From positions 62,001 through 126,000 of the forward strand of contig CAVVFJ010000008.1 in NCBI GenBank assembly GCA_963747425.1: 64,000 nt of DNA, given 5' to 3'. Source of the stretch: DASUPK01 sp963747425. Its GTDB lineage: Bacteria > Actinomycetota > Thermoleophilia > Solirubrobacterales > 70-9. Under the pieces are notes generated by a model, which did no database searches, was not told the DNA's origin, and saw only the letters and a list, made by a program, of their open reading frames with translations. Shown in pieces: positions 47,366 through 56,631 of the stretch. Position numbers and translations under genes: made by a program. Every line of letters starts with the position of its first letter. The first letter of the stretch is position 1.

Positions 47366-48106
47366 ATGACCGAGTACCGCGAGCTGGCTCCCTCGCGCGA
47401 TCTCTACTCGCTGGTCGCCTGCCGCTGGGTTCGGCAGGTCCCGGGGGACGAGCCCAGGGATTCGACTCTCGTGCTGCCGGACGGATGCGTGGACCTGCTC
47501 TGGCGCGACAACCAGCTGATCGTCGCGGGCACCGATCGAACGGCGCGGCGCAGCCCGATCGCGGCCGGAGAGAGAATCCTCGGACTGAGACTCCGGCCCG
47601 GCGTTGCCGGTGCGGTCCTCGGAATGCCGGCGAGCGAGGTGCTCGACCTTCACACCCGGCTCGAGGACCTGTTCGGCGGGTGGGCGGGCGAGCTCAGCGA
47701 GCGGCTCGGGGAGAGCAAGGGCGATGAGGAGGCGTTTGAGCTGATCGAAACGACGGTCGGCGCGCGGATCGAGGACGGCGGCCCGGACCCCCTGGTGCTC
47801 GCGGCCACCAGGCGGCTTGGCTTTCCCGGAAGCAGGGTCGACCAGCTGGCCGAATCGCTCGGGATCAGCGAACGCCAGTTGCGGCGCCGCTTTCACGACG
47901 CCGTCGGCTATGGGCCGAAGACGCTCGACCGGGTTCTGCGCTTCCGGCGCCTCGTGGAGCAGACGGGGGCGGTGTCGGCGGGCGAGAGCGACCTCGCGCG
48001 CGTGGCGGCCGACCTCGGCTACGCCGACCAGGCTCACATGACGCGCGATTGCGTCCGACTCTCGGGTCTGACGCCGACCGAGCTCGCCGCGCTCTGGGCG
48101 AGCTAG
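47366..48106 (+). CDS. AraC-family transcriptional regulator
   Basis: 246 residues. The N-terminal ~115 residues match the sensing domain common in actinobacterial AraC proteins (TLVLPDGCVDLLW, AAGERILGLRLRPG). The C-terminal double HTH has VDQLAESLGISERQLRRRFHD and ARVAADLGYADQAHMTRDC. The likely target is the divergent VOC gene. Its stop shares CTAG with the convergent marR stop. Confidence 0.9.
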   Translation: MTEYRELAPSRDLYSLVACRWVRQVPGDEPRDSTLVLPDGCVDLLWRDNQLIVAGTDRTARRSPIAAGERILGLRLRPGVAGAVLGMPASEVLDLHTRLEDLFGGWAGELSERLGESKGDEEAFELIETTVGARIEDGGPDPLVLAATRRLGFPGSRVDQLAESLGISERQLRRRFHDAVGYGPKTLDRVLRFRRLVEQTGAVSAGESDLARVAADLGYADQAHMTRDCVRLSGLTPTELAALWAS

Positions 48107-48555
48107 GCGGCCCTGTCCAGCTTGCGGCAGAGGTCCGCGAGCTGGCGCTTCTCGGTCTCGTCGAGGACCCCGAAGGCCTCCCGCACACGCTCCGCGTGCG
48201 CCGGGAACGCGTGGGTGACGAGGTTGAAGCCCGCCGGCGTCAGGGCGACGGCGACCGCGCGGCGATCGCTCTCCAGCCGGCTGCGACCGACGAAGCCACG
48301 GTTCTCGAGCGTGTCGAGGACCTCCGTGGCGGTGGCCTTGGAGGCGCCGAGGCGGCGGCGCATGGTGCGCAGCTCCAGCCGCCCGCCGGCGCTGGTCAGC
48401 AGCACCAGCATCGTGAAGCCCGTCGCCGAGACTCCGATCCTCTCGAGGTCCGCCGCGAGGCGGCGGGTGAGGTTCGCCTGCGCCCGCACGAGCGCCTCCA
48501 GCGCACGATGCGCGAGCGGATCGATGGGGCGAAGTGGCGTCGCCTCGTCGGTCAC
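48103..48555 (-). CDS. MarR-family transcriptional regulator
   Basis: 150 residues. Winged helix with MRRRLGASKATATEVLDTLENRGFVGRSRLESDRRAVAVALT is diagnostic, including the DRR wing. Long flanking helices form the dimer interface. Targets unknown; the gene itself is monocistronic. It ends inside the CTAG shared with the araC gene. Confidence 0.9.
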   Translation of the reverse strand: MTDEATPLRPIDPLAHRALEALVRAQANLTRRLAADLERIGVSATGFTMLVLLTSAGGRLELRTMRRRLGASKATATEVLDTLENRGFVGRSRLESDRRAVAVALTPAGFNLVTHAFPAHAERVREAFGVLDETEKRQLADLCRKLDRAA

Positions 48556-48597
48556 CGTCGATCAAGGTATGGGCCGCAGCGGACGTAGGATCAGGCG

Positions 48598-49065
48598 ATG
48601 CCCCGGGGATCCTCCATCGCGCTCGCTGCTGCAGCGTTCGTCATCGTCAGCGCGGGTTGCGGCACGAAGCAGAACGACCAGGCACCCGCCGCCTGCCTGG
48701 CGACCAACCAGGCCTACCTCACCGCCCTGGAGCGCGCCCCGGGCGAGGTGCGGCTGGCGGGAACCACGCCCATCTCCGACTGCCTGGTCCCCGAGCAGGA
48801 TGCGGGACAGCTGGCGAACATCGGCCACGAGATGATCATCGCCGCGACCAAGCTCAACGCGGAGGCCCGCCGGGGCGACGAGTCGGCGACCCTCCAGCTC
48901 GGCTACCTGATCGGGGCGGTCGCCAAGGGCGCCGACGCGATCCACACCGACCTGGTCCGGCGCCTCAACTCAGCCGCCCGCTTCAGCGCCACCGGGGGCA
49001 CGCTGCCGGCGAGCTTCGAGCGGGCCTTCGGCCGTGGCTACGCCGCCGGGCACACCTCCGGCTAG
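48598..49065 (+). CDS. Predicted lipoprotein of unknown function
   Basis: 155 residues. The signal peptide ends in a lipobox-like IVSAGC with Cys21 as the lipid site. The mature part is mostly helical with two more cysteines (AACLATNQAY, ISDCLVPEQ) that may form a disulfide. No known domain. TAGGAT (48586-48591) ends 6 bases before the ATG. fumC follows closely but has its own -10 box. Confidence 0.65.
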   Translation: MPRGSSIALAAAAFVIVSAGCGTKQNDQAPAACLATNQAYLTALERAPGEVRLAGTTPISDCLVPEQDAGQLANIGHEMIIAATKLNAEARRGDESATLQLGYLIGAVAKGADAIHTDLVRRLNSAARFSATGGTLPASFERAFGRGYAAGHTSG

Positions 49066-49080
49066 GTAGCCTGGATGGAG

Positions 49081-50406
49081 ATGGAAGCCAAGACCGCCGA
49101 CCAGCTCTGGGGTGGCGAGACCACGAAAGCCGTCGAGAACTTCCAGATCTCGGGACAGCCGATCCCCGCTCCGGTGATCCACTGGCTGGGCCGGCTGAAA
49201 GCCGCCGGGGCCCGGGCCAACGCCGAGCTGGGCAAGCTCGACGCCGATCTGGCTGAGCGCATCGCTAAGGCCGCTGACGAGGTCGCCGGCGGCGAGCACG
49301 ACGACCAGTTCCCGATCGACGTCTTCCAGACCGGCTCGGGGACCTCATCGAACATGAATGCGAACGAGGTGATCGCCGAGCTCGCCGGCGACGAGGCTCA
49401 CCCAAACGACCACGTCAACATGGGCCAGTCCTCGAACGACGTCTTTCCCTCGGCCGTCCACCTGGCGGCGCTGGGCGAGGTCCACTCCGATCTGCTGCCG
49501 GCCCTGGACGAGCTGCGTGCCGCGCTCGAGCGCAAGGCCGACGAGTTCGCCGACCTGGTCAAGACCGGCCGCACCCATCTGATGGACGCGGTCCCGGTCA
49601 CCCTCGGCCAGGAGTTCGCCGGCTACGCAGCCCAGATCCGCCTTGGCGCGGAGCGGGTGCGCTCGACCCTCGGCCGGGTCGGGCAGATCCCCCTCGGAGG
49701 CACCGCCACCGGGACCGGGCTCAACACGCATCCCGAGTTCGCGGCCAAGGTCCGCGAGCAGCTCAGCGCCGACACCGGGCTCGACATCTCCGAGCCCGCC
49801 GACCCCTTCGAGGCCCAGGCCAACCGAGACGCGCTGGTCGAGCTCTCCGGCTCCCTGAAGACGGTCGCCGTCTCCCTGCTCAAGATCGCCAACGACCTGG
49901 CGCTGATGGGCTCCGGCCCCCGAGCCGGCCTCGCCGAGCTGCGGCTTCCCGAGCTCCAGAAGGGATCCTCGATCATGCCCGGCAAGGTGAACCCGGTGAT
50001 CCCCGAGGTGGTGATCCAGGTCGCCGATCAGGTCGTCGGGAACGATGCCGCGATCACGCTGGCGGGGAGCCAGGGGCAGTTCGAGCTCAACGTCCGGGTG
50101 CCGCTGATCGCGCGCAACCTGCTCGATTCGATCGGCCTGCTTGCCGCCGCCTCCCGCGCGCTCGACGAAAAGTGCGTCAGCGGCATCGAGCCGAACGAGG
50201 AGATGCTCGAGCGGCACAGGGAGGCGAACCTGATCGTCGCGACGGCCCTGAACCCGCACATCGGCTACGACAAGGCCGGCGAGATCGTCAAGGAGGCGGC
50301 CGCCTCGGACCGCTCGATCCGCGAGGTCGCGAAGGAGATGGGGGTCTCGGACGAGATCCTCGACGAGGCGCTCGACCATCGCAAGATGGCGCACCCGCAC
50401 GACTGA
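49081..50406 (+). CDS. fumC: Fumarate hydratase, class II
   Basis: 441 residues. It interconverts fumarate and malate in the TCA cycle. Motifs: QTGSGTSSNMNANEV, HVNMGQSSNDVFP, KTGRTHLMDAVP and the superfamily signature GSSIMPGKVNP. ATG 49081 is preferred to 49075 because TAGCCT (49067-49072) lies 8 bases before it. Confidence 0.95.
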   Translation: MEAKTADQLWGGETTKAVENFQISGQPIPAPVIHWLGRLKAAGARANAELGKLDADLAERIAKAADEVAGGEHDDQFPIDVFQTGSGTSSNMNANEVIAELAGDEAHPNDHVNMGQSSNDVFPSAVHLAALGEVHSDLLPALDELRAALERKADEFADLVKTGRTHLMDAVPVTLGQEFAGYAAQIRLGAERVRSTLGRVGQIPLGGTATGTGLNTHPEFAAKVREQLSADTGLDISEPADPFEAQANRDALVELSGSLKTVAVSLLKIANDLALMGSGPRAGLAELRLPELQKGSSIMPGKVNPVIPEVVIQVADQVVGNDAAITLAGSQGQFELNVRVPLIARNLLDSIGLLAAASRALDEKCVSGIEPNEEMLERHREANLIVATALNPHIGYDKAGEIVKEAAASDRSIREVAKEMGVSDEILDEALDHRKMAHPHD

Positions 50407-50419
50407 GCGAATCCGCCGG

Positions 50420-52037
50420 CTAGCAACCGAGCCGCTTCAGCTTCTTCTTCAGCTTCTTGACCTTGCCCTGCAGCTTGGCTGTGGGCTCGCTGGCCTTGAT
50501 GGCCGCTCGGAGCTTCCTCTTGGCCTTGCGGAGCTTCGTGCGCAGGGGCGGGCACGGATCCACCACCAGCGGGGCCGGAAGCGTCGTCGTGCCGCCACCC
50601 GTCGTCGGCGGCGGGCTCGGCGGCGGGCTTGGCGCCGTGACCCTCACGAGCCCGGTCCCCTGTCTCGGGTCGTGGGTTCCGTCTCCGCCGTAGGTGGCGG
50701 TGATCCCATGGGTGCCCGAGCCAACCGCGCCGGGCCTGTATGTCACGTGACAGCTGGACTGGCCCAAAGTGACCATCGCCAGGGCGCAGGTACCCCCGGA
50801 CCCGAAGGACCCGCCCGCCACGCTGGAACTGAAGGTGACACTCCCCGCCGGCGTCGGGTTGCCCATCACCGGGTCCGTGACCGTGGCAGTGCACGTCGTG
50901 GCCGAGCCGAGCAACACGGATCCGGGACTACACGCGACCGCGGTCGTCACGGCGCTCCCGACCTCATCCGCGCCGATGTCAGGCGCCGACCCGATCGTGC
51001 GCGCCTGGCCGTCGATGTCCTGGGTACCGCTGAGGCCATCGGTGGCCCCGGCGTCGATGGTCGGCGAACCGCTGACCTCGTGGTAGCCGTCGACGGCGAG
51101 CGGTCGGCGCGGCCGTGACGTTGAAGTTCGGCGAGCCGGTTCCCGGCGCGGTGACCGATGCCGCACCTCCGGAGATGTCCTCGTCGATCGCGGTGTCGTA
51201 GTCGGAGTGATCCAGGTTCATCGTCACGGAGGTACCCATCGCCGAAGCCCTGACTCGCACGTCCTGCGACATCCCTTGCGCGATCAGGCCCTTCGCCGAA
51301 ATCGTGATCGTTGGACCTACGGGCGGAGAGGCGGTGGCGTAGAAGTAGAAGACTCCGTTAGAGCCCGTACCGGCAGCCATCGCGGTCACGTTCCGGACGT
51401 TGGTCGTGAAGGTGCCCCCGATGAAGGTGCTCGCACCAAGTGCCGTCCCGCCGCTGCCGGAGCTTAGGCAGGTCGAGTTCCGGATCGTCCCGCCCGCCTG
51501 GTTACAGACGATCGCGTTGTCCTTGCTCGAGCGAGCGACGACCCGATCGACGACCACGCTGCTGGTACCGCCCACCGTCGTGAGGTCGCTCGTGGAAACG
51601 GAGGTGACGATCTCGACGTCCGAAAGCGTCCCCGGGTTTCCGAGGAGAAAGGCGCCATAGAAGGTGTCGGTGTTCAGGGTGATCACTGGCCGCGGCTGTC
51701 CAGCTGCTCCGTGAACGCTCATGGCTGTCGGCTGGACGACGTGGTCAGTTGGATTCCCGGTTCCGGCCGGGCCGACGTCGCCGTCGAGGTCACCTGCGGT
51801 ATCGGAGTAGTTGCCCGGCAGGATCACTGCCTCGTCGCCCGCCTCGACGTCGATCCCCGCAGCCGCCGTCCCAATGCTGCACTTAGCGGCTACCGGCGTA
51901 ACGCAGACCGTGTCCGCCGCGGTACCGCCCGGAGCGGCGTAGCGCGTCGTGGCATCCGCAACCGCGGGCAGGCCCAAGAGGCTGACCATGACGAAGAACA
52001 CCGGGGAGATCCTTCTCCCCTTCGGTCCCCCTAGCAT
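50420..52037 (-). pseudogene. Secreted beta-helix/Ig-like surface protein with one frameshift
   Basis: From ATG 52037 the product has a signal peptide (SPVFFVMVSLLGLPAVADA), right-handed beta-helix repeats and a choice-of-anchor-like domain (SPTIDAGATDGLSGTQDIDG), then a bacterial Ig-like domain (VTFSSSVAGGSFGSGGTC) and a Pro-rich linker. The last ~45 residues are a Lys-rich helix flanked by Cys. The frame breaks near 51098-51118, between NVTAAP and PLAVDGYHEVSG; removing one base restores it. About 539 codons in total. TACGCT (52052-52047) ends 9 bases before the ATG. Confidence 0.75.
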
Positions 52038-52132
52038 CAGGCCCTAAGCGTACGTGCCAGCCGGGCGACGCCCTGCTGCGCCTGGACGGATAGCCGACGT
52101 CACTGTCCTGCGAGCGGTCGCGGGGTCGGGAT

Positions 52133-53578
52133 TCAGCCCTGGAAGGTGACCAGGCGCTCCTCGGTCAGCTCGCGGACCGCGTAGTGCGGGCCCTCTCGCG
52201 TGTTGCCCGAGTCCTTGACGCCGCCGTAGGGCATCTGGTCCGTGCGGAAGGTCGGGACCTCGTTGATCAGCACGCCGCCGAACTCGAGCGTCTCGCCGGC
52301 CTTGATCGCGTTGCCGACGTCTCGCGTGAAGACGCCGGCCTGCAGCCCGTAGCGCGAGTCGTTCGCCATCTCGAGGGCCTCGTCGAGGTCCTTGAACGTG
52401 TGGATCGTCGCAACCGGGCCAAAGATCTCGTCCTTCCACGTGTGGCATTCGGGCGGGTCGTTGCGGATCACGGTCGGCGCCAGGCAGCGGTCCTCGTCGA
52501 CCAGCTCGCCGCCGGTGAGGAGCTCGCCGCCCGCGGCAACCGCCTCGTCGACCCAGGACTTCACCCGGTCGCGGTCGTCCCTGGAGATCACCGGCCCGAC
52601 GTCGGTGTTCTCGTCCATCGGGTCGCCGGTGACCAGAGACTCGACGTTCTGAACGAAGCGCTTCGTGAAGTCGTCCGCGATCGACTCGTGGAGCAGGATC
52701 CGCTGCACGGAGATGCAGCTCTGGCCCGCGTGCGAGAAGGCGTGAAGCTTCGCCTTGTCGGCCGCCTGCTCCCAGTCGCCGTCCTCGTTGACGATCAGCG
52801 GCGCGGTGGAGCCGAGCTCCAGGTTGACCTTCTTGTGCGGCGCCTTGGAGCGGATGCCCCAGCCAACCGGCGCCGAGCCCGTGAAGGTGATCGCGCCGAT
52901 CTGATCGTTCTCGACGATCGCGTTGCCGACGTCCGACCCGGAGCCGCAGACGACCTGGAGCCAGTTCTCGGGCAGCCCGGCGTCGTAGAGGACCTCGGCC
53001 AGCTTGATCGCGGAGATCGGCGTCTGGCCGGCAGGCTTCAGGACCACTGCGTTGCCTGCGGCGATCGCCGGGCCGAGCTTGTGGGCGACCAGATTGAGGG
53101 GGAAGTTGAAGGGGCTGATCGCACCGACCACGCCATACGGGACCCGGATGACGATGCCGAGCTTGCCCTCTCCGGCGACACCAGCCTCCATCGGAACGGT
53201 GTGGCCGGTCAGGCTGCGGGCCTCCACCGCCGCGAACTCGAGCGTGCCCACGCAGCGCTGGGCCTCGACCCGCGCGGTCTTCACCGGCTTGCCCGCCTCG
53301 GCCGCGATCGTCATCGTCAGGTCGTCCTCCCGCTCAGCCACCAGCTCGGCGGCGCGGTCGAGGACGGCGGCGCGCTTGTGCTGGGGGAAGTCCCCCTTCG
53401 CGAACGCGGCGGCCGCCGCATCCGTCGCCTTGTCGACGAGGGCGGCGTCGCCCTTCGGCACACGCCCGATCAGGGTCTCGTCGTAGGGAGCCTTCACCTC
53501 CGACCACTCGCCGGTCTCGATCCAGTCACCGGCGACGTAGAGCTTGTGATCTGTGGCCTGAATCGTCTCGGTCGCCAT
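52133..53578 (-). CDS. NAD(P)-dependent aldehyde dehydrogenase
   Basis: 481 residues. Cofactor motif ISPFNFPLNLVAHK, VVLKPAGQTP and FTGSAPVGW; catalytic Glu in NLELGSTAP; catalytic Cys in FSHAGQSCISVQR. The sequence resembles the lactaldehyde/phosphonoacetaldehyde/GAPN branch; the substrate is not decidable. AAGGAGGAAC precedes the ATG. It diverges from the SpoIID-like gene. Confidence 0.9.
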   Translation of the reverse strand: MATETIQATDHKLYVAGDWIETGEWSEVKAPYDETLIGRVPKGDAALVDKATDAAAAAFAKGDFPQHKRAAVLDRAAELVAEREDDLTMTIAAEAGKPVKTARVEAQRCVGTLEFAAVEARSLTGHTVPMEAGVAGEGKLGIVIRVPYGVVGAISPFNFPLNLVAHKLGPAIAAGNAVVLKPAGQTPISAIKLAEVLYDAGLPENWLQVVCGSGSDVGNAIVENDQIGAITFTGSAPVGWGIRSKAPHKKVNLELGSTAPLIVNEDGDWEQAADKAKLHAFSHAGQSCISVQRILLHESIADDFTKRFVQNVESLVTGDPMDENTDVGPVISRDDRDRVKSWVDEAVAAGGELLTGGELVDEDRCLAPTVIRNDPPECHTWKDEIFGPVATIHTFKDLDEALEMANDSRYGLQAGVFTRDVGNAIKAGETLEFGGVLINEVPTFRTDQMPYGGVKDSGNTREGPHYAVRELTEERLVTFQG

Positions 53579-53662
53579 GTTCCTCCTTAGCTCAGCTGTC
53601 TACCAGCCTAGCTCGCACGATAATGCGCAACTTCCCGCCGCCGTACCCGTTATTCAGCAGTG

Positions 53663-54796
53663 ATGCTTCGGGGGTCGAAGACCGTCATGCTGGCCGCGCT
53701 TGCCGTGGCTCTCGCCATCCCGGCCGCGGCCTCGGCCAAGAAGGTCTGGGTGGTCAAGGGCGCCGGGTTCGGCCACGGCGTCGGCATGAGCCAGTACGGC
53801 GCCTACGGGTACGCGAAGCATGGCTTCTCCTACGACGCGATCCTGACGCACTACTACACGGGCACGACCATCGGCCCGACCCCCGACCAGACGGTCCGGG
53901 TTCTGCTCCGGGACGGCGCGCGCAGCGTCCCCTTCCACGGCGCGAGCTCGGCGTGCGACACCCCCATCAAGCCCGGCAAGACCTACGTCGCGAAGGGAAA
54001 GGGCGGCGGGGTCGTGCTCCGCACGAAGAAGCGCAGGGTGATCGCCAGGTGCGGGCCGGCGATGACGGCCACCGGAGCGCCGACGATCCTGGTGAAGGGC
54101 AAGGGCACCTACCGCGGCTCCCTCGAGGTGCGGGCGTCGTCGGGCGGCCTCGATGCGATCAACGTGGTGGAGCTAGAGGACTACGTCCGCGGCGTCGTCT
54201 CGAAGGAATCCCCCTCGTCCTGGCCGATCGAGGCGCTCAAGGCCCAGGCGGTGGCCGCCCGTTCCTACGCGATCTCCACCGCCGCCCACGGCGGCAGCTT
54301 CGACGTCTTCGATGACACGCGCAGCCAGGTCTACGCCGGGGTGGGCGCCGAGACGGCCAAGACCGACCAGGCGGTAGGCGCCACCCACCTGAAGGTGGTG
54401 CTCTACATGGGCAAGGTTGCCCAGACCTTCTTCTTCTCGACCTCAGGGGGCCACACCGAGAACAACGAGTTCTCCTCACTCGGCTTCGGGCAGCCCCCGG
54501 TTCCCTACCTGCGGGGGGTGGACGATCCGTACGAGGCGGACGCCGGATCGCCCTACGAGCACTGGAAGCGGAAGTTCTCGTTCGGGCGGATGAGCTCGGC
54601 GCTCCGCGGTCTGGGCCTGCGCGGCAAGCTCCGGCAGATCGTCGTCACCCAGCGAGGCGCCTCGCCCCGGATCGTGCACGCGAATCTGGTCGGCCGCGGC
54701 GGCACGACCACGGTCAACGGTCCTCAGCTCGCCGGCGCGCTCGATCTGCCGGACACCTGGGCCTACTTCAAGAAGAAGAAGCGGAGGAAGAGGTAG
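53663..54796 (+). CDS. Secreted SpoIID/LytB-domain protein
   Basis: 377 residues with a signal peptide (MLAALAVALAIPAAASA). SpoIID domain: GAGFGHGVGMSQYGAYGYAK, ELEDYVRGVVSKESPSSWP, ALKAQAVAARSYAIS and FFSTSGGHTENNE. SpoIID is a lytic transglycosylase for denuded peptidoglycan in sporulation; homologues in non-sporulating bacteria probably remodel the wall. The protein ends in a basic tail (FKKKKRRKR). TATTCA ends 6 bases before the ATG. Confidence 0.87.
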   Translation: MLRGSKTVMLAALAVALAIPAAASAKKVWVVKGAGFGHGVGMSQYGAYGYAKHGFSYDAILTHYYTGTTIGPTPDQTVRVLLRDGARSVPFHGASSACDTPIKPGKTYVAKGKGGGVVLRTKKRRVIARCGPAMTATGAPTILVKGKGTYRGSLEVRASSGGLDAINVVELEDYVRGVVSKESPSSWPIEALKAQAVAARSYAISTAAHGGSFDVFDDTRSQVYAGVGAETAKTDQAVGATHLKVVLYMGKVAQTFFFSTSGGHTENNEFSSLGFGQPPVPYLRGVDDPYEADAGSPYEHWKRKFSFGRMSSALRGLGLRGKLRQIVVTQRGASPRIVHANLVGRGGTTTVNGPQLAGALDLPDTWAYFKKKKRRKR

Positions 54797-54834
54797 AGGT
54801 AAGGCCGAAGCCGCCGCTTCCGTAGCCTGAGGTT

Positions 54835-55620
54835 GTGTCCAATCAGCCTTCAGCGGCAGTCCGAACCCTGAACGTGGCGGGCACCGAGGTCGCCCGGATC
54901 GGCCTGGGGACAAACCGGCTGACGGCGACGCCTGGACACCATGCCTTCCTCCGCGAGGCCGTCGAGGCGGGCCTCGGCCTGATCGACACCGCCCACGTCT
55001 ACACCGGAGGTGACAGCGAGCGCGCGGTCGGCGAGGCTCTCTCGCCCGAGCCCGACCGGCTGGTGGTGGCCACCAAGGGCGGCTACAGCGGTAAGGGCAG
55101 CCCGGATGCCCTGCGAGCGCAGATCGAGCAGAGCCTCGAGAGCCTTCAGACCGACGCGATCGACCTCTACTACCTGCACCGTGTGGACCCCGAGACGCCA
55201 CTCGAGGCCAGCCTCGGCACGATCGCGGAGTACCGCGAGGCGGGCAAGATCAGGGGGGTCGGGATCTCCGCAGTCGACGTCGAGCAGATCGAGGCCGCGC
55301 GGCAGGTCATTCCGATCGCCGCCGTGCAGAACCACTACAACGTCGCCGAGCGAGGCTCGGAGGAGGTCGTCGACTACTGCGAGAAGAACGGGATCGTCTT
55401 CGTCCCTTATTACCCACTCAAGGGAGACGAGCCGCCGGCGCTCGCCGAGATCGCGGAGAGCCGTGGCGCCTCCCGCGAGCAGATCGCTCTCGCCTGGCTG
55501 CTCCGCCGCTCTCCGGCGATGCTGCCGATCCCCGGCACGCTCTCGCTCGAGCACCTGAGGGAGAACCTCGCCGCGCTCGAGATCGAGCTCACCGCCGGCG
55601 AATACGAGGCCCTGGCCTAG
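54835..55620 (+). CDS. Aldo/keto reductase
   Basis: 261 residues, TIM barrel. Catalytic Asp in LIDTAHVYTGGDSE, Tyr in that loop, Lys in VATKGGYSG, His in YYLHRVDPETPL. The NADPH-binding C-terminus includes PIPGTLSLEHLRENLAA. Reduces carbonyls of unknown identity. GTG 54835 follows TAGCCT (54823-54828) by 6 bases. Confidence 0.9.
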   Translation: MSNQPSAAVRTLNVAGTEVARIGLGTNRLTATPGHHAFLREAVEAGLGLIDTAHVYTGGDSERAVGEALSPEPDRLVVATKGGYSGKGSPDALRAQIEQSLESLQTDAIDLYYLHRVDPETPLEASLGTIAEYREAGKIRGVGISAVDVEQIEAARQVIPIAAVQNHYNVAERGSEEVVDYCEKNGIVFVPYYPLKGDEPPALAEIAESRGASREQIALAWLLRRSPAMLPIPGTLSLEHLRENLAALEIELTAGEYEALA

Positions 55621-55628
55621 GCTCGCCC

Positions 55629-56621
55629 CTAGCCGTCCGGGTACGGCTGCACGGGGATGCCGTGGTCGGGGTCGCGGGTGCCGAACTCGTAGGCCGCGGC
55701 GCCCTTGACGACGAGACGCTCCGCCGGGCCCCCGTCGAGCTCCACGTTCAGTTCCAGGTCCGAGATCGAGCAGTTGAGCGTGTTGTGCTCGGGACCGACC
55801 GGATCGGCGTAGATCCAGGCGACGAAGTCCTTGGCGGCGGCGTGCACATTGCCGCTGACCTTGGCGCCCTTCCCGCTGAGCTCGAAGCTGGCCCCGGTTG
55901 GCGACTCGCTCACCTCGGTGCTCGGGATGTGGCCGAAGCCGCCGAGCCGGTGGGCCCGGCCGTCCAGCATCAGCATCGCGTTGCCCACCCATGGGGTGGT
56001 CCTGCCGGCGACCTTGATCCGGCCCACCGCCATGTCGAAGTAATCCTCGGGCGAGCGGCCCTCGAATCCGGAGCCCTGGATCCAGACCCAGCGCTCGGCG
56101 TGCTCGGCGCCCCAGTTGTGGCCGATCATGCCCCGCCACCCATCCACCTCGATCCGCTCGCCGGCCACCTCCAGCTGGCCGTTGAAGACGGCGTCCGGGT
56201 AGGGGCTGAGGAACTTGGTCTTCGGCAGCTTCGAGCGGTAGAGGAAGTCGCGAGGCAGGTGGTGAAAGGGCTCGTGGCTGTCGGCGAAGCTCAGGTCCCA
56301 GCTCGCCTCGAGGACGTCCGTGGCGACGCGGCCGACGGCGTGACCGTCCGTGAGATTGGCGTCCGCGACCCGGATGTAGGTCTCCGGGTCGGCGCCGAGC
56401 TCGCCCGGGCCGAACTGGCGCTTGGTCGCGCGCGGCCCCGCGGCGGAGGAGTCGAAGAGAACGAACCAGATCGCGCAGGTGATCTCCTCCCCGGGGCGCT
56501 TGTGGACGGTGTGGCGGATCCACGCCCCCCTGCCGCCACCGGGCTGGACGAGCTTCAGATAGAAGCTCTCGTAGTGACCGGCCTTCTCGGGGATCTCCGG
56601 GAATCGAGCCTCGCTGCGCAC
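55629..56621 (-). CDS. CrtC/AttH-like lipocalin-fold protein
   Basis: 330 residues. The pattern GWRGMIGHNWGAEHAERWVW and the repeated beta-rich halves match the carotenoid hydratase (CrtC)/tocopherol cyclase-like family. Enzymatic function in actinobacteria is unproven. It begins 10 bases after the stop of the amidohydrolase gene and may belong to its operon. No signal peptide seen. Confidence 0.7.
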   Translation of the reverse strand: MRSEARFPEIPEKAGHYESFYLKLVQPGGGRGAWIRHTVHKRPGEEITCAIWFVLFDSSAAGPRATKRQFGPGELGADPETYIRVADANLTDGHAVGRVATDVLEASWDLSFADSHEPFHHLPRDFLYRSKLPKTKFLSPYPDAVFNGQLEVAGERIEVDGWRGMIGHNWGAEHAERWVWIQGSGFEGRSPEDYFDMAVGRIKVAGRTTPWVGNAMLMLDGRAHRLGGFGHIPSTEVSESPTGASFELSGKGAKVSGNVHAAAKDFVAWIYADPVGPEHNTLNCSISDLELNVELDGGPAERLVVKGAAAYEFGTRDPDHGIPVQPYPDG

Positions 56622-56631
56622 CGCCGGGACG

